64,000 nucleotides of DNA from Acidobacteriota bacterium. GTDB taxonomy: Bacteria > Acidobacteriota > Thermoanaerobaculia > UBA5066. The translations under genes were made by a program, and so were the position numbers. The notes below the pieces were generated by a model, which saw only the letters and a program-made list of their open reading frames with translations, was not told the origin of the DNA and ran no database searches. Where the stretch lies: the NCBI GenBank assembly GCA_008363385.1, contig RHKY01000012.1, positions 1 to 64,000 of the forward strand. Reading direction: 5' to 3'. This document shows, piece by piece, positions 40,361 to 48,849 of this stretch (the first letter of the stretch is position 1; each line of letters starts with the position of its first letter).

Positions 40361-42301
40361 ATGGCGTACCGGATCCTGCTGGCGGACGACAGCCTGACCA
40401 TCCAGAAAGTCGTCGAGCTCAGCTTCGCGGACAGCGAGTACGAGCTGATGGCGGTCGGCTCCGGCGACAAGGCGGTCGCGGCCCTGGACGGCTTCGCGCC
40501 GGATCTCGTCCTGGCGGACGTGGTCATGCCCGGCCTCTCGGGCTACGAGGTCTGCGAGGCGGTCAAGTCGCGGCCCGGCGGCGGGACGAAGCCGGTCGTC
40601 CTCCTGACGGGGACCTTCGAGCCGTTCGACAGAGCCCGGGCCGAGCGGGCCGGGTGCGACTCGATCGTGACGAAGCCGTTCGACTCGCACGCGCTGGTCT
40701 CTCTCGTCGCCGACCTGATCCGGAAAGCGGAGAAGGCTCGAGAGGAAGCGGCCGCGGCGCCCGCCCCGGCCCCGGAACCGGCAGCGCCCGCCGAGGAGCC
40801 GTTCGAGATCGAGATGGAGGCCGGCGAGGCGCCCTCGGAGATCCCGCCCCTCGAGGTTCCCGCGGCGGCGGAGACCCTGGAGACCGCCGAGATGCCGGCC
40901 CTCGAGGCCATCGCTCCCGAGCCGGCGGCTCCGGCCCCGGCGACCCAGCTGTTCGACGGGGAGCCCGGCTACGCCACGGTCGCCCTGCCGATCCCGACGC
41001 CCGAGTACCTGGAGGCGATGTCCCGGGCCGCGGCCGCCGGGACGACGCCGGGCGAGGGGGTCCCCTGGCCGCCGCCTCCGCCTCCGGTCGAGGAGCCGCT
41101 GATCGCAGCTGCGCCCACGGCGGAGCCCCTGCCCGAGCCCGTGCCCGAGCCCGTGCCCGAGCCGGCAGCTCCGGCCGAGCCGCTGTACGAGCTGATACTG
41201 CCCGAGGAGCCCGTGGAGGCGCCCCCGGAGGCCGAGGTGGCCCCGGTCCTTCTCGAGCCCCCGCCCCACCCGGCGGCGGAGGCTCCCATGTCCTTCGAGT
41301 CCTTCCTCGAGCCGCCGGCCGCGCCGCCCCCGGCCGCGGCCAGCGCGCCCGTCGCCGAGGTGCAGCCAGCCGAGCCGGAAGCGGTCCCGTTCCTGCTGGA
41401 GGAGCCGCCGTCCGAGGCCGCGCCGTTCGTTCCGGAGATGCCGGCTCCCGAGGCGTCCCCCGCGCCCGCGTTCGCGGAGCCGGAGTTCGAGGAGCAGACG
41501 TTCGAGGAGCCGGCCCCGACGCTGGAAGTCCCCCCGGAGGCCGGAGCCGAGCCGATCCTCGAGGTCCTCTCACCGTTCGAGCGGGAGGAGACGGCGCCCC
41601 TCCTGGTCCCTGCCCCCGTGCCGACGGAGGTCGCCGTCGAGGCGGTCCAGGAGACGCCGCTCGAGGAGCCCGTCGCCGCGGCGCGGGCCGAGCCGGAGGA
41701 GGACGTCTTCGGGACCGAGCCCCCGCTTCCCGTCGAGGAGGAGGTCCCTCTCTCCTCGGGCGAGATCCCTCCTCCTCCTCCTCCGTTCGACGCCGCCGGC
41801 TTCGAGTCCGAGGGCGTCGAGGTCGAGACGCGGGACATCGAGCGGGACATGGAGGCCTTCGAGAAGTCGGGCAGCTGGGCGTCTAGGCCCGAGGTCTGGG
41901 AGCAGGCCGAGGCGATGGGGGTCCAGGGCCCGCCGGACTTCATGGGCCAGCCCGAGGTCCGGCCCGCTCCCGAGCCTCCGGCGCCCGAGGTGGCCACGGC
42001 CCCGTTCGAGGTCCCGGCGGAGGTGCCGGAGCCTCCGGTCGAGCTCGAGGCTCTCGCCGCCGAGGCCAGCCTGACCGATCTCTCGAAGCTGATCCCGGCC
42101 AAGCCGGCGCCGGCTGCCGCCGACGTCCCGACCCTCCCGCTCGTCGCGGGGGCGGAGCTGACGGACGGGGACGTCGAGCGGATCGCGCGTCGCGTCGTGC
42201 AGCTGATGGGGGAGAAGGTCGTCCGCGAGGTGGCCTGGGACGTGGTGCCGGAGCTGGCCGAGAGGCTGATCCGGGAGAGGCTGCGCGACATCGAGAGCTG
42301 A
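40361..42301 (+). CDS. REC-domain protein with long disordered linker and PopZ-like C-terminal helices
   Basis: 646 residues. Residues 1-125 are a receiver domain with phospho-acceptor Asp53 (LVLADVVMPG), acidic DD at 9-10, and Lys in IVTKPFDS. Residues 130-590 are an extremely Pro/Ala/Glu-rich acidic linker with repeats such as EPVPEPVPEPAAPAEP. The last 50 (DVERIARRVVQLMGEKVVRE, then VAWDVVPELAERLIRERL) form amphipathic helices like those ending many deltaproteobacterial and acidobacterial scaffold proteins, and loosely like PopZ. The layout recalls RomR and FrzS, polarity proteins of gliding bacteria. There is no output enzyme. Likely a phosphorylation-controlled scaffold, with its own promoter and ribosome site. 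Confidence 0.8.
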   Translation: MAYRILLADDSLTIQKVVELSFADSEYELMAVGSGDKAVAALDGFAPDLVLADVVMPGLSGYEVCEAVKSRPGGGTKPVVLLTGTFEPFDRARAERAGCDSIVTKPFDSHALVSLVADLIRKAEKAREEAAAAPAPAPEPAAPAEEPFEIEMEAGEAPSEIPPLEVPAAAETLETAEMPALEAIAPEPAAPAPATQLFDGEPGYATVALPIPTPEYLEAMSRAAAAGTTPGEGVPWPPPPPPVEEPLIAAAPTAEPLPEPVPEPVPEPAAPAEPLYELILPEEPVEAPPEAEVAPVLLEPPPHPAAEAPMSFESFLEPPAAPPPAAASAPVAEVQPAEPEAVPFLLEEPPSEAAPFVPEMPAPEASPAPAFAEPEFEEQTFEEPAPTLEVPPEAGAEPILEVLSPFEREETAPLLVPAPVPTEVAVEAVQETPLEEPVAAARAEPEEDVFGTEPPLPVEEEVPLSSGEIPPPPPPFDAAGFESEGVEVETRDIERDMEAFEKSGSWASRPEVWEQAEAMGVQGPPDFMGQPEVRPAPEPPAPEVATAPFEVPAEVPEPPVELEALAAEASLTDLSKLIPAKPAPAAADVPTLPLVAGAELTDGDVERIARRVVQLMGEKVVREVAWDVVPELAERLIRERLRDIES

Positions 42302-42308
42302 ACTTGAA

Positions 42309-42531
42309 TGCAGGGGGCCCCCGCCGCGCTCCGCGCGGCTGGACGCCGGGCCCCCTGCACCCCCCCCAGCGTTCCGGTTCCTTTTCGGGAGAGAACTCGG
42401 GGGCCCCCGCCGCGCTCCGCGCGGCTGGACGCGACGAGGGGCCCCTTCCCCTCGTCCCCTGCACCCCCCCAGCGTTCCGGTTCTTTTTCGGGAGAGAACT
42501 CGGGGGCCCCCGCCGCGCTCCGCGCGGCTGG
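42309..42531. repeat. Structured intergenic repeat array (three units)
   Basis: A 30-base core (GGGGGCCCCC then GCCGCGC-TCC-GCGCGGC hairpin and TGG) occurs at 42313-42342, 42399-42428 and 42502-42531. Between cores lies a shared spacer containing CAGCGTTCCGGTTC and GGGAGAGAACTC. In unit 1 perfect 12-base arms (42309-42320, 42348-42359) enclose the core hairpin. In unit 2 a 9-bp hairpin (arms GACGAGGGG and CCCCTCGTC) replaces that arm. The array lies between the REC gene and valS. Confidence 0.85.
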
Positions 42532-42561
42532 GGCGGATTGGCTACACTCCTCGCCTCTGCG

Positions 42562-45234
42562 ATGAAGACCGTCACCCGTCCCGAGCTCCCCAAGACGTTC
42601 GACCCCGACGCGTTCGAGCGGAAGTGGTACCGCCAGCAGGAAGAGGCGGGGCACTTCCGTCCCGAGATCGCCCGGGAGGACGCCGCCCCCTACGCGATCG
42701 TCATCCCGCCGCCGAACGTCACCGGCGTCCTCCACATCGGCCACGCCCTCGGGCGGACGCTGGAGGACGTCCTCTGCCGGTGGCGGCGGATGCAGGGGAG
42801 GGCCGTCCTCTGGCTCCCGGGCGTCGACCACGCCGGGATCGCCACCCAGATGGTCGTGGAGCGCGACCTCGCCGAGAGGACGGGGAAGAGCCGGCACGAC
42901 CTGGGGCGCGAGGAGTTCGTGGCCCTCTGCCGCGAGTGGGCCGACGCGCGGCGCGGCGACATCCTGAACCAGATCCGCCGCCTCGGCTGCTCGTGCGACT
43001 TCACGCGCGAGTACTACACGCTCGACGAGGCGCGCTCGCGGGCCGTCCGCGAGGTCTTCTGCACGCTCTACCACCAGGGGCTGGCCTACCGGGCCGACCG
43101 GATGGTGAACTGGTGCCCCCGCTGCGCCACCGTCCTGTCGGACCTCGAGGTGAACCACGTCGAGAGCTCGGGGCTCCTCTGGTCGGTCGCCTACCCTCTC
43201 GAGGACGGCACCGGGGAGCTCGTCGTGGCGACGACGCGCCCCGAGACGATGCTGGGCGACACCGCGGTCGCGGTGCACCCGGAGGACGAGCGGTACGCGG
43301 GGCTGGCCGGAAAGCGCGTCCGGCTCCCGCTGACGGGCCGGACCATCCCCGTGATCGCCGACGAGATGGTCGACCGGGCCTTCGGCACGGGGGTCGTGAA
43401 GATCACCCCCGCGCACGACCCGAACGACTTCGAAGCGGGCCGCCGGCACGGGCTGGAGTTCGTCTCGGCCATCGGGTTCGACGCGAAGATGACCGCCGCC
43501 GCGGGAGCCGCGTACGCGGGGACGGACCGCTTCGCCGCCCGCAAGGCCGTCCTGAAGGACCTCGACGCGCAGGGGCTCCGGCGCGGGGAGAAGCCGCACA
43601 CGTCCGCCGTCGGGCGCTGCCAGCGCTGCGACACGGTCCTCGAGCCGCTCGTCTCGCTCCAGTGGTTCGTGAAGGTCCAGCCGCTGGCCGAGAAGGCCGT
43701 GGCGGCGTCGGACGCTCTCGAGGTCCGCTTCTCGCCGGAGAGCTGGAAGAAGACGTACGACGAGTGGATGCGGAACATCCGCGACTGGTGCGTCTCGCGC
43801 CAGCTCTGGTGGGGGCACGAGATCCCCGCCTGGTACTGCCCGGACGGGCACGTCACGGTGCCGCGCCCCGGCGAGCCCGACCCGAAGGCCTGCGCCGCGT
43901 GCGGCTCGGCGGCGCTGACGCGCGACGGGGACGTCTTCGACACCTGGTTCTCGTCCTGGCTGATGCCCCTCTCCGTCCTCGGCTGGCCCGAGCGGACGAA
44001 GGACCTCGCGCGCTTCTACCCGACGGACGTCCTCGTCACGGCGTTCGACATCCTCTTCTTCTGGGTGGCCCGGATGATCATGGCGGGGGTCTGGTTCGAG
44101 GGGAAGGTCCCCTTCCGCGACGTCTGCATCCACGGCCTGGTCCGCGACGAGCGGGGCCAGAAGATGTCCAAGACGAAGGGGAACGTCATCGACCCGCTCC
44201 TGATGTGCGACGAGTTCGGGGCGGACGCGGTCCGCTTCGCGCTCGCCGTCCTGTCGGGGACGGGGCGCGACCTGCCGTTCGGCACGACGCGCGTGGCGGG
44301 CTCGCGGGCCTTCGCGACGAAGGTCTGGAACGCCGCGCGCTTCGCCATCGGGATGCTGGGCGACGAGGAGCTCCCCGACGAGGTCGACTTCGCCTCGCTG
44401 GGGACGGTCGACCGGTGGATCCTGGCCCGGCTGTCGGAGACGGCCGCCAAGGTGGACGGCTCGCTCGAGGTCTTCCGCTTCGACGAGGCGGCCAACGCCC
44501 TCTACGGCTTCTTCTGGTCCGAGTTCTGCGACTGGTACGTGGAGCTCGTCAAGCCGGTCCTGCGCGACCCTTCGCGGCCCGAGGAGGAGAAGCGGAAGAC
44601 GCGCGCCGTCCTCCGCCGCGTCCTCCTCGACTCGCTGGCGCTCCTGCACCCGTTCATGCCGTTCGTCACCTGCGAGATCCGCGAGGCCCTGAACGCCGAC
44701 GGGGCCGCGCTGCCGCTCACCTCCTTCCCGCGGGAGCGCGAGGAGTGGCGGGACCCGCTCGCGGTGGAGACGATGGAGACGGTCGAGGCGGCGGTGACGC
44801 GCCTGAGGAACCTCCGCGCCGAGCGCGGGCTCGCCCAGACGACGCCTCTGGCGGCGGGCCTCGAGGTGCCCGCCGGGCCGCTCGCCGACGCCCTGCGGGC
44901 GCACGCGGACCTCGTCTCGTCGCTGGCGCGCCTCTCGTCGCTCGTGGTGGCCGAGAAGGTCGACATCCCCGGCGCCTTCCACGACCACGTCGGCTCGGTG
45001 GGGCTGGCCGTCCTCCTGCCGGCCCGCGAGCTCTCGCCGGCCGAGCGCTCCCGGATCGAGAAGGAGCTGGCCACGATCGACAAGGAGGCCGCCGCCCTGA
45101 AGCGGAAGCTGGCCGACGAGTCCTTCCTCTCCCGCGCCCCGGCGGCCGTCGTCGAGAAGGCGCGCCAGCAGCTGGCCGACCTCGAGACGCGCCGGGGCAA
45201 GCTCTCCGGGAACCTGGCGGCGTCGGGCGGATGA
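42562..45234 (+). CDS. valS: Valyl-tRNA synthetase
   Basis: 890 residues, class I synthetase. HIGH motif PPPNVTGVLHIGHALG near residue 50, GVDHAGIATQ, editing domain with ATTRPETMLGDTAVAVHP, KMSKS loop GQKMSKTKGNVIDP near 535, anticodon-binding domain, and the C-terminal coiled coil (ELATIDKEAAALKRKLADES) typical of ValRS. A Cys pair (CAACG) may bind zinc. It charges tRNA-Val and clears misactivated threonine. A TACACT box is 13 bases before the ATG. An in-frame extension upstream through the repeat array is possible but is not supported by family length. First gene of the long run that continues to pgsA. Confidence 0.97.
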   Translation: MKTVTRPELPKTFDPDAFERKWYRQQEEAGHFRPEIAREDAAPYAIVIPPPNVTGVLHIGHALGRTLEDVLCRWRRMQGRAVLWLPGVDHAGIATQMVVERDLAERTGKSRHDLGREEFVALCREWADARRGDILNQIRRLGCSCDFTREYYTLDEARSRAVREVFCTLYHQGLAYRADRMVNWCPRCATVLSDLEVNHVESSGLLWSVAYPLEDGTGELVVATTRPETMLGDTAVAVHPEDERYAGLAGKRVRLPLTGRTIPVIADEMVDRAFGTGVVKITPAHDPNDFEAGRRHGLEFVSAIGFDAKMTAAAGAAYAGTDRFAARKAVLKDLDAQGLRRGEKPHTSAVGRCQRCDTVLEPLVSLQWFVKVQPLAEKAVAASDALEVRFSPESWKKTYDEWMRNIRDWCVSRQLWWGHEIPAWYCPDGHVTVPRPGEPDPKACAACGSAALTRDGDVFDTWFSSWLMPLSVLGWPERTKDLARFYPTDVLVTAFDILFFWVARMIMAGVWFEGKVPFRDVCIHGLVRDERGQKMSKTKGNVIDPLLMCDEFGADAVRFALAVLSGTGRDLPFGTTRVAGSRAFATKVWNAARFAIGMLGDEELPDEVDFASLGTVDRWILARLSETAAKVDGSLEVFRFDEAANALYGFFWSEFCDWYVELVKPVLRDPSRPEEEKRKTRAVLRRVLLDSLALLHPFMPFVTCEIREALNADGAALPLTSFPREREEWRDPLAVETMETVEAAVTRLRNLRAERGLAQTTPLAAGLEVPAGPLADALRAHADLVSSLARLSSLVVAEKVDIPGAFHDHVGSVGLAVLLPARELSPAERSRIEKELATIDKEAAALKRKLADESFLSRAPAAVVEKARQQLADLETRRGKLSGNLAASGG

Positions 45235-46046
45235 GGCTCACGCCGCTCGGCCCGCTCCCGCCGCTCTCCGGTCGCCGGTACGACCGGATCCAGAACCTCT
45301 GCTTCGTCCGCGAGGCCGACTCCACGAACGAGCTCGCCAAGGCGGTCCTCGAGAGCATGATCGAGGACGACACGGAGCTCCTCCCGACGGCGTTCGTGGC
45401 GTCCCGGCAGACGGCCGGCAAGGGGCGTTCCGGGCGCGAGTGGCGGACGGCGCCCGGGGGCGCGCTGGCCGTCTCGCTCGTCGTCCCGTGGCCCGAGGGC
45501 CCCTCGCGGGTCCGCCTGCCGCTCTCGGTCGGCGTCGTCGTGGCGCGGGGGATCGCCTCCCTCTTCGGCGTCCCGGTCCGGCTGAAGTGGCCGAACGACC
45601 TCCTCGTCGGCCGGCGGAAGCTGGGCGGCCTCCTCGTCGAGGCGAGGGTCCTGCCCGACGGGTACGGCTTCGCGGTGATCGGGATCGGCGTCAACGTCGG
45701 CGCCACGCGCGCCGAGCTCGAGGCCCTCGGCCTTCCCGAGGCGACGTCCCTGCGCGAGGCCGGCGCCCGGCCGGGCCTCCTCGAGGGGGACGCCCCGCTC
45801 GAGGCGCTCCTGTCGATCCTCGACGCGGCGCTCTCGGAGGCCGGGGACGGACTGGCGGAGGTGCCCGGCCTCGACGCCGCGTTCGAGGAGGTCACGGCCC
45901 ACCGGCCGGGCGACCCGATCTCGGTCCACGACGGGACTCGCCGCGTCAGCGGGACGTACGGGGGCGTCACCGCGGACGGGTTCCTCAGGCTCCTGACGCC
46001 GGACGGGGTCGAGACCGTCCTCTCCGGCGACGTCGTGGCGTTCTGA
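45231..46046 (+). CDS. birA: Biotin-protein ligase (BirA, monofunctional)
   Basis: 271 residues, ATG overlapping the valS stop (ATGA). The biotinyl-AMP loop KGRSGREWRTAPGGALAVS, the lysine-containing LKWPNDLLVGRRKLGG, and IGIGVNVG are present, followed by a small SH3-like C-terminal domain (SVHDGTRRVSGTYGGVTADG). There is no N-terminal helix-turn-helix, so it does not repress transcription. It would biotinylate carriers such as the protein at 38969-39355. Confidence 0.93.
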   Translation: MRLTPLGPLPPLSGRRYDRIQNLCFVREADSTNELAKAVLESMIEDDTELLPTAFVASRQTAGKGRSGREWRTAPGGALAVSLVVPWPEGPSRVRLPLSVGVVVARGIASLFGVPVRLKWPNDLLVGRRKLGGLLVEARVLPDGYGFAVIGIGVNVGATRAELEALGLPEATSLREAGARPGLLEGDAPLEALLSILDAALSEAGDGLAEVPGLDAAFEEVTAHRPGDPISVHDGTRRVSGTYGGVTADGFLRLLTPDGVETVLSGDVVAF

Positions 46047-46834
46047 TGGGCCTCCTCCTCGCGCTCGACGTCGGCAACACGAACACGGTCGTCGGGTTCT
46101 TCGAGGGGGAGCGTCTCCTGGCCCCGGCGCGGTTGACGACCGTGAGGGACCGGACCGCCGACGAGCACGCGCTCCTCCTGACGGCCCTGTTCCAGGCGCG
46201 GGGCCGGTCCCCGTCCGAGGTGGAGGACATCGTCGTCGCCTCCGTCGTCCCGTCGCAGGACTTCCCGCTGCGCTCCGCCTGCCGGCAGGCGTTCGGCGTC
46301 GACCCGCTCGCCGTCGCCCCGGGCGTGAAGACCGGGATGCGGATCCTCTACGACAACCCGGCCGAGGTGGGCGCCGACCGGATCGTGAACGCCGTCGCCG
46401 CCTTCGCCGAGGTGGGCGGGGCGTGCGTCGTCGTCGACTTCGGGACCGCCACGACGCTCGACGTGGTCTCCGAGAAGGGGGACTACCTCGGCGGCGTCAT
46501 CTGCCCGGGGCCCGGCATCAGCGCCGACGCCCTCTTCAGCCGGGCCGCGCGCCTGTCGCGGATCGACCTGCACCGCCCCGAGCGGGTCGTCGGGAAGACG
46601 ACGGCCCAGAGCGTCCAGTCCGGACTCTTCTGGGGGGTCGTCGCCCAGATCGAGGGGCTCCTCGCCCGCATCCGCGCCGAGCTCGGGCTGCCGGGCCTCC
46701 CCGCCGTGACGACCGGGGGGCTGGCGCCGCTCTTCGCGACGGCCTCGGCCGACCTGTCGCGCGTCGACCCCGACCTGACGCTGAAGGGGCTCCGGATCCT
46801 CTGGGAGCGCAACCGGGGCGAGCGTGGCCGCTGA
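46046..46834 (+). CDS. coaX: Type III pantothenate kinase
   Basis: 262 residues, start and previous stop joined as TGATG. ASKHA-fold marks: ALDVGNTNTVVGFFEG (phosphate 1), VGADRIVNAVAAF, and VVDFGTATTLDVV (phosphate 2). CoaX phosphorylates pantothenate, the first step to coenzyme A, and unlike CoaA is not feedback-inhibited by CoA. The birA-coaX pairing is common in bacteria. The 3' end overlaps the next gene by 11 bases. Confidence 0.95.
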   Translation: MGLLLALDVGNTNTVVGFFEGERLLAPARLTTVRDRTADEHALLLTALFQARGRSPSEVEDIVVASVVPSQDFPLRSACRQAFGVDPLAVAPGVKTGMRILYDNPAEVGADRIVNAVAAFAEVGGACVVVDFGTATTLDVVSEKGDYLGGVICPGPGISADALFSRAARLSRIDLHRPERVVGKTTAQSVQSGLFWGVVAQIEGLLARIRAELGLPGLPAVTTGGLAPLFATASADLSRVDPDLTLKGLRILWERNRGERGR

Positions 46835-47516
46835 CGAGACGCCGGACGAGGAGACGGCTTACGCCACGCGGGTCGAGGACGCGTTCATCGCCGAGCGGGG
46901 CACCCCGTTCCTCCTCTCGCCCAAGGACTGGATGCTGATCCAGGGCTGGCGCGCCGCCGGCGTTCCGGTCGACACGGTCGTCCGCGCGGTCCGCGAGGCG
47001 TTCGAGCGGCGGAGGGCGCGCGGCGCGGCCGGGAAGATCAACTCGCTCTCGTACTGCCAGGGCGCCGTCGAGGAGCGCTGGGAGATGGAGAGGCGCGGCC
47101 TGGCCGGGAGCGGGGAGGGGAGCCGGGACCTCCCCGCCGAGGAGACGGCCCGAAGGCTCGCCCGGCTGCGCGAGGCGCTCGCCTCCTCCGCCAACGCGGC
47201 CCCGGAGGGGGTCGATCCCGAGCGGTTCCAGAAGGCGCTGGCGAAGGCCTCCGAGAAGCTCGCCTCGCTGGATCCCGCCGGGGGGTTCGAGACGCTGGAA
47301 GAGAAGCTCCACGCCGCGGAGTCCTCCCTGGCCAGGGCGCTCCTGCCGGCGATCGACGAGCCCTCGAGGGCGGCCGTCGAGGAGGCCGTCTCGAGCGCCC
47401 TCGGCGACGTCTCGGCGGCCAGGGAGGAGGTCGTCGCCCGGATGCGCCGCGCTCTGACCCGGCGGGAGCTCCGGAGGCGGCTGGGCCTTCCGCCGCTGAC
47501 GCTCTTCGACGCCTGA
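46824..47516 (+). CDS. Conserved-looking hypothetical protein in the valS-pgsA run
   Basis: 230 residues from a GTG overlapping coaX. The first 90 form a compact helical region with FLLSPKDWMLIQGWRAAGVP and then INSLSYCQGAVEERWE, reminiscent of small winged-helix or DnaD-like modules, but I cannot name a family. The remainder is Ala/Glu/Arg-rich helix, perhaps a coiled coil, ending RRLGLPPLTLFDA. There is no signal peptide or membrane segment. Tight coupling to coaX and to the rRNA methyltransferase suggests housekeeping expression. Confidence 0.7.
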   Translation: MAADETPDEETAYATRVEDAFIAERGTPFLLSPKDWMLIQGWRAAGVPVDTVVRAVREAFERRRARGAAGKINSLSYCQGAVEERWEMERRGLAGSGEGSRDLPAEETARRLARLREALASSANAAPEGVDPERFQKALAKASEKLASLDPAGGFETLEEKLHAAESSLARALLPAIDEPSRAAVEEAVSSALGDVSAAREEVVARMRRALTRRELRRRLGLPPLTLFDA

Positions 47517-47523
47517 GGGGACC

Positions 47524-48843
47524 GTGCGGCGCGGCGTGGCGGAGTTCGTCGTCGAGCGCGTCGTCCCGGGAGGGGACGGCCTGGCGCGGGTGGACGGCGT
47601 CGTCACGCTCGTCCCCGGAGCCTTCCCCGGCGACCGCGTCCGGGCGCGCCTCGTCCCCGAGGGGAGCTCCCTCCTGCGAGGGGAGCTCCTGGCGGTCGTG
47701 GAGGCGGGCCCCGACCGCCGGCCGGAGCCCGAGGTCTGCCCCCGGGCCCTCGACGGGTCGTGCGGCGGGTGCGACTGGGCGGCGGCGCGGCCCGGGTCGA
47801 GTCGCGCCCTGAAGACCGCCCTCGTCCTGGACGCTCTCCGGCGCGTCGGCAGGCTGGACTCGCGCTCGCTCCCGTCGCCGGCTTGGCTCGGCTCGGCGGC
47901 GGCCTACCGCCTCAGGAGCCGCCTCCACGTCGACGGCCTGGGGCGCGCCGGTTTCCTGGCGCGCCGGTCCAGCGACGTCTCCGACCTCGAGGCGTGCGAG
48001 GTCGTCTCGGGCACGCTCCTCGAGCGGCTTCCCGCCGTGCGCGCGGCGTTCCTGTCGGCGGGCGGCTTCGAGGGGGAGCTGGTGACGCTGGAGGGGCTGG
48101 ACGGGACGCCGCTCCTCGGCGAGCTGCGCCCCGCGCGGGCGCCGAGGGACCCCGAGGGGCTCCTCCGGGCCCTGCACGGCCCGCTCGACGGCGTGAGGCT
48201 CCTGGACCGCGAGGGAAACGCGTCCGCCGAGCGAGGGACGACCGCCCTCGTCCTGGACGTCGACGGGGCGAGGTTCCGGGTCTCGGTCTCCTCGTTCTTC
48301 CAGGCGAACCGCCACCTGCTCTCCGGCTTCCTCGGCGTCCTCCGGAGCGCGGTCGCGCCCGCGTACGGGGCGGCTCGCCCGGGCCGCGCGGTCGACCTCT
48401 ACGCGGGCGTCGGCTTCCTGACGCGCCCGGTCGCCGAAGCCGCCGGCTCCGTGACGGCGGTCGAGGTCTCACCCTCCTCGTCGGACGACCTCCGGGCCAA
48501 CGCCGGGACGTGGCGTGCCGAGGGGCTCGCGCCGGTCGAGGTCCACCGTTCGTCGGCGGAGGCGTTCGCCGCCGGGGGAGGCCTGTCGGGGGCCGAGCTC
48601 GTCGTGGCCGACCCGCCTCGCGAGGGGCTCTCGCCCGCGGTCAGGCGAGCGATCTCCCGCGCGGCGCCCGGCGTCCTCGTCCTGGTCTCGTGCGACCCCG
48701 CCACCTTCGCGCGCGACCTGGCGTTCTTCTCCGCCGGCTACGACGTCGAGACGCTGACGCTCCTCGACCTCTTCCCCGGCACGCACCACGTCGAGTGCGT
48801 CGCCCGGCTCGTCCGTCGCGGGCCGGCCGCCGGAAAGGGGTAG
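47524..48843 (+). CDS. 23S rRNA (uracil-5-)-methyltransferase, RlmD/TrmA family
   Basis: 439 residues from a GTG. An N-terminal TRAM-like domain (VVERVVPGGDGLARVDGVV) is followed by a cysteine cluster, CPRALDGSCGGCDW, that probably binds an Fe-S cluster. Next come a SAM-binding domain (DLYAGVGFLTRPVAEAAG), the DPPREGL motif and the catalytic cysteine in LVSCDPATFARDLAFF. It transfers a methyl group to C5 of a uridine in 23S rRNA (RlmC/RlmD) or tRNA (TrmA). The Fe-S cysteines favour the rRNA enzymes, but the exact target site is uncertain. Confidence 0.88.
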   Translation: MRRGVAEFVVERVVPGGDGLARVDGVVTLVPGAFPGDRVRARLVPEGSSLLRGELLAVVEAGPDRRPEPEVCPRALDGSCGGCDWAAARPGSSRALKTALVLDALRRVGRLDSRSLPSPAWLGSAAAYRLRSRLHVDGLGRAGFLARRSSDVSDLEACEVVSGTLLERLPAVRAAFLSAGGFEGELVTLEGLDGTPLLGELRPARAPRDPEGLLRALHGPLDGVRLLDREGNASAERGTTALVLDVDGARFRVSVSSFFQANRHLLSGFLGVLRSAVAPAYGAARPGRAVDLYAGVGFLTRPVAEAAGSVTAVEVSPSSSDDLRANAGTWRAEGLAPVEVHRSSAEAFAAGGGLSGAELVVADPPREGLSPAVRRAISRAAPGVLVLVSCDPATFARDLAFFSAGYDVETLTLLDLFPGTHHVECVARLVRRGPAAGKG

Positions 48844-48849
48844 CCCCCG

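Noticed and set aside
40361-42301. Collagen- or adhesin-like secreted protein because of the proline-rich repeats
   Set aside because: There is no signal peptide and the protein begins with a complete cytoplasmic receiver domain.
42313-42531. Short CRISPR array
   Set aside because: Only three cores with spacers that are themselves repeats of each other, and no cas genes nearby.
42302-42561. T-box or other amino-acid riboswitch leader upstream of valS
   Set aside because: The repeats lack the T-box sequence and specifier-loop organisation, they recur as cores rather than forming one leader, and a TACACT box downstream of them can serve valS.
42304-42561. N-terminal extension of ValRS through the repeat array
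   Set aside because: The frame is open only because the repeats lack stops; the peptide is low-complexity, and the family start matches the ATG at 42562.
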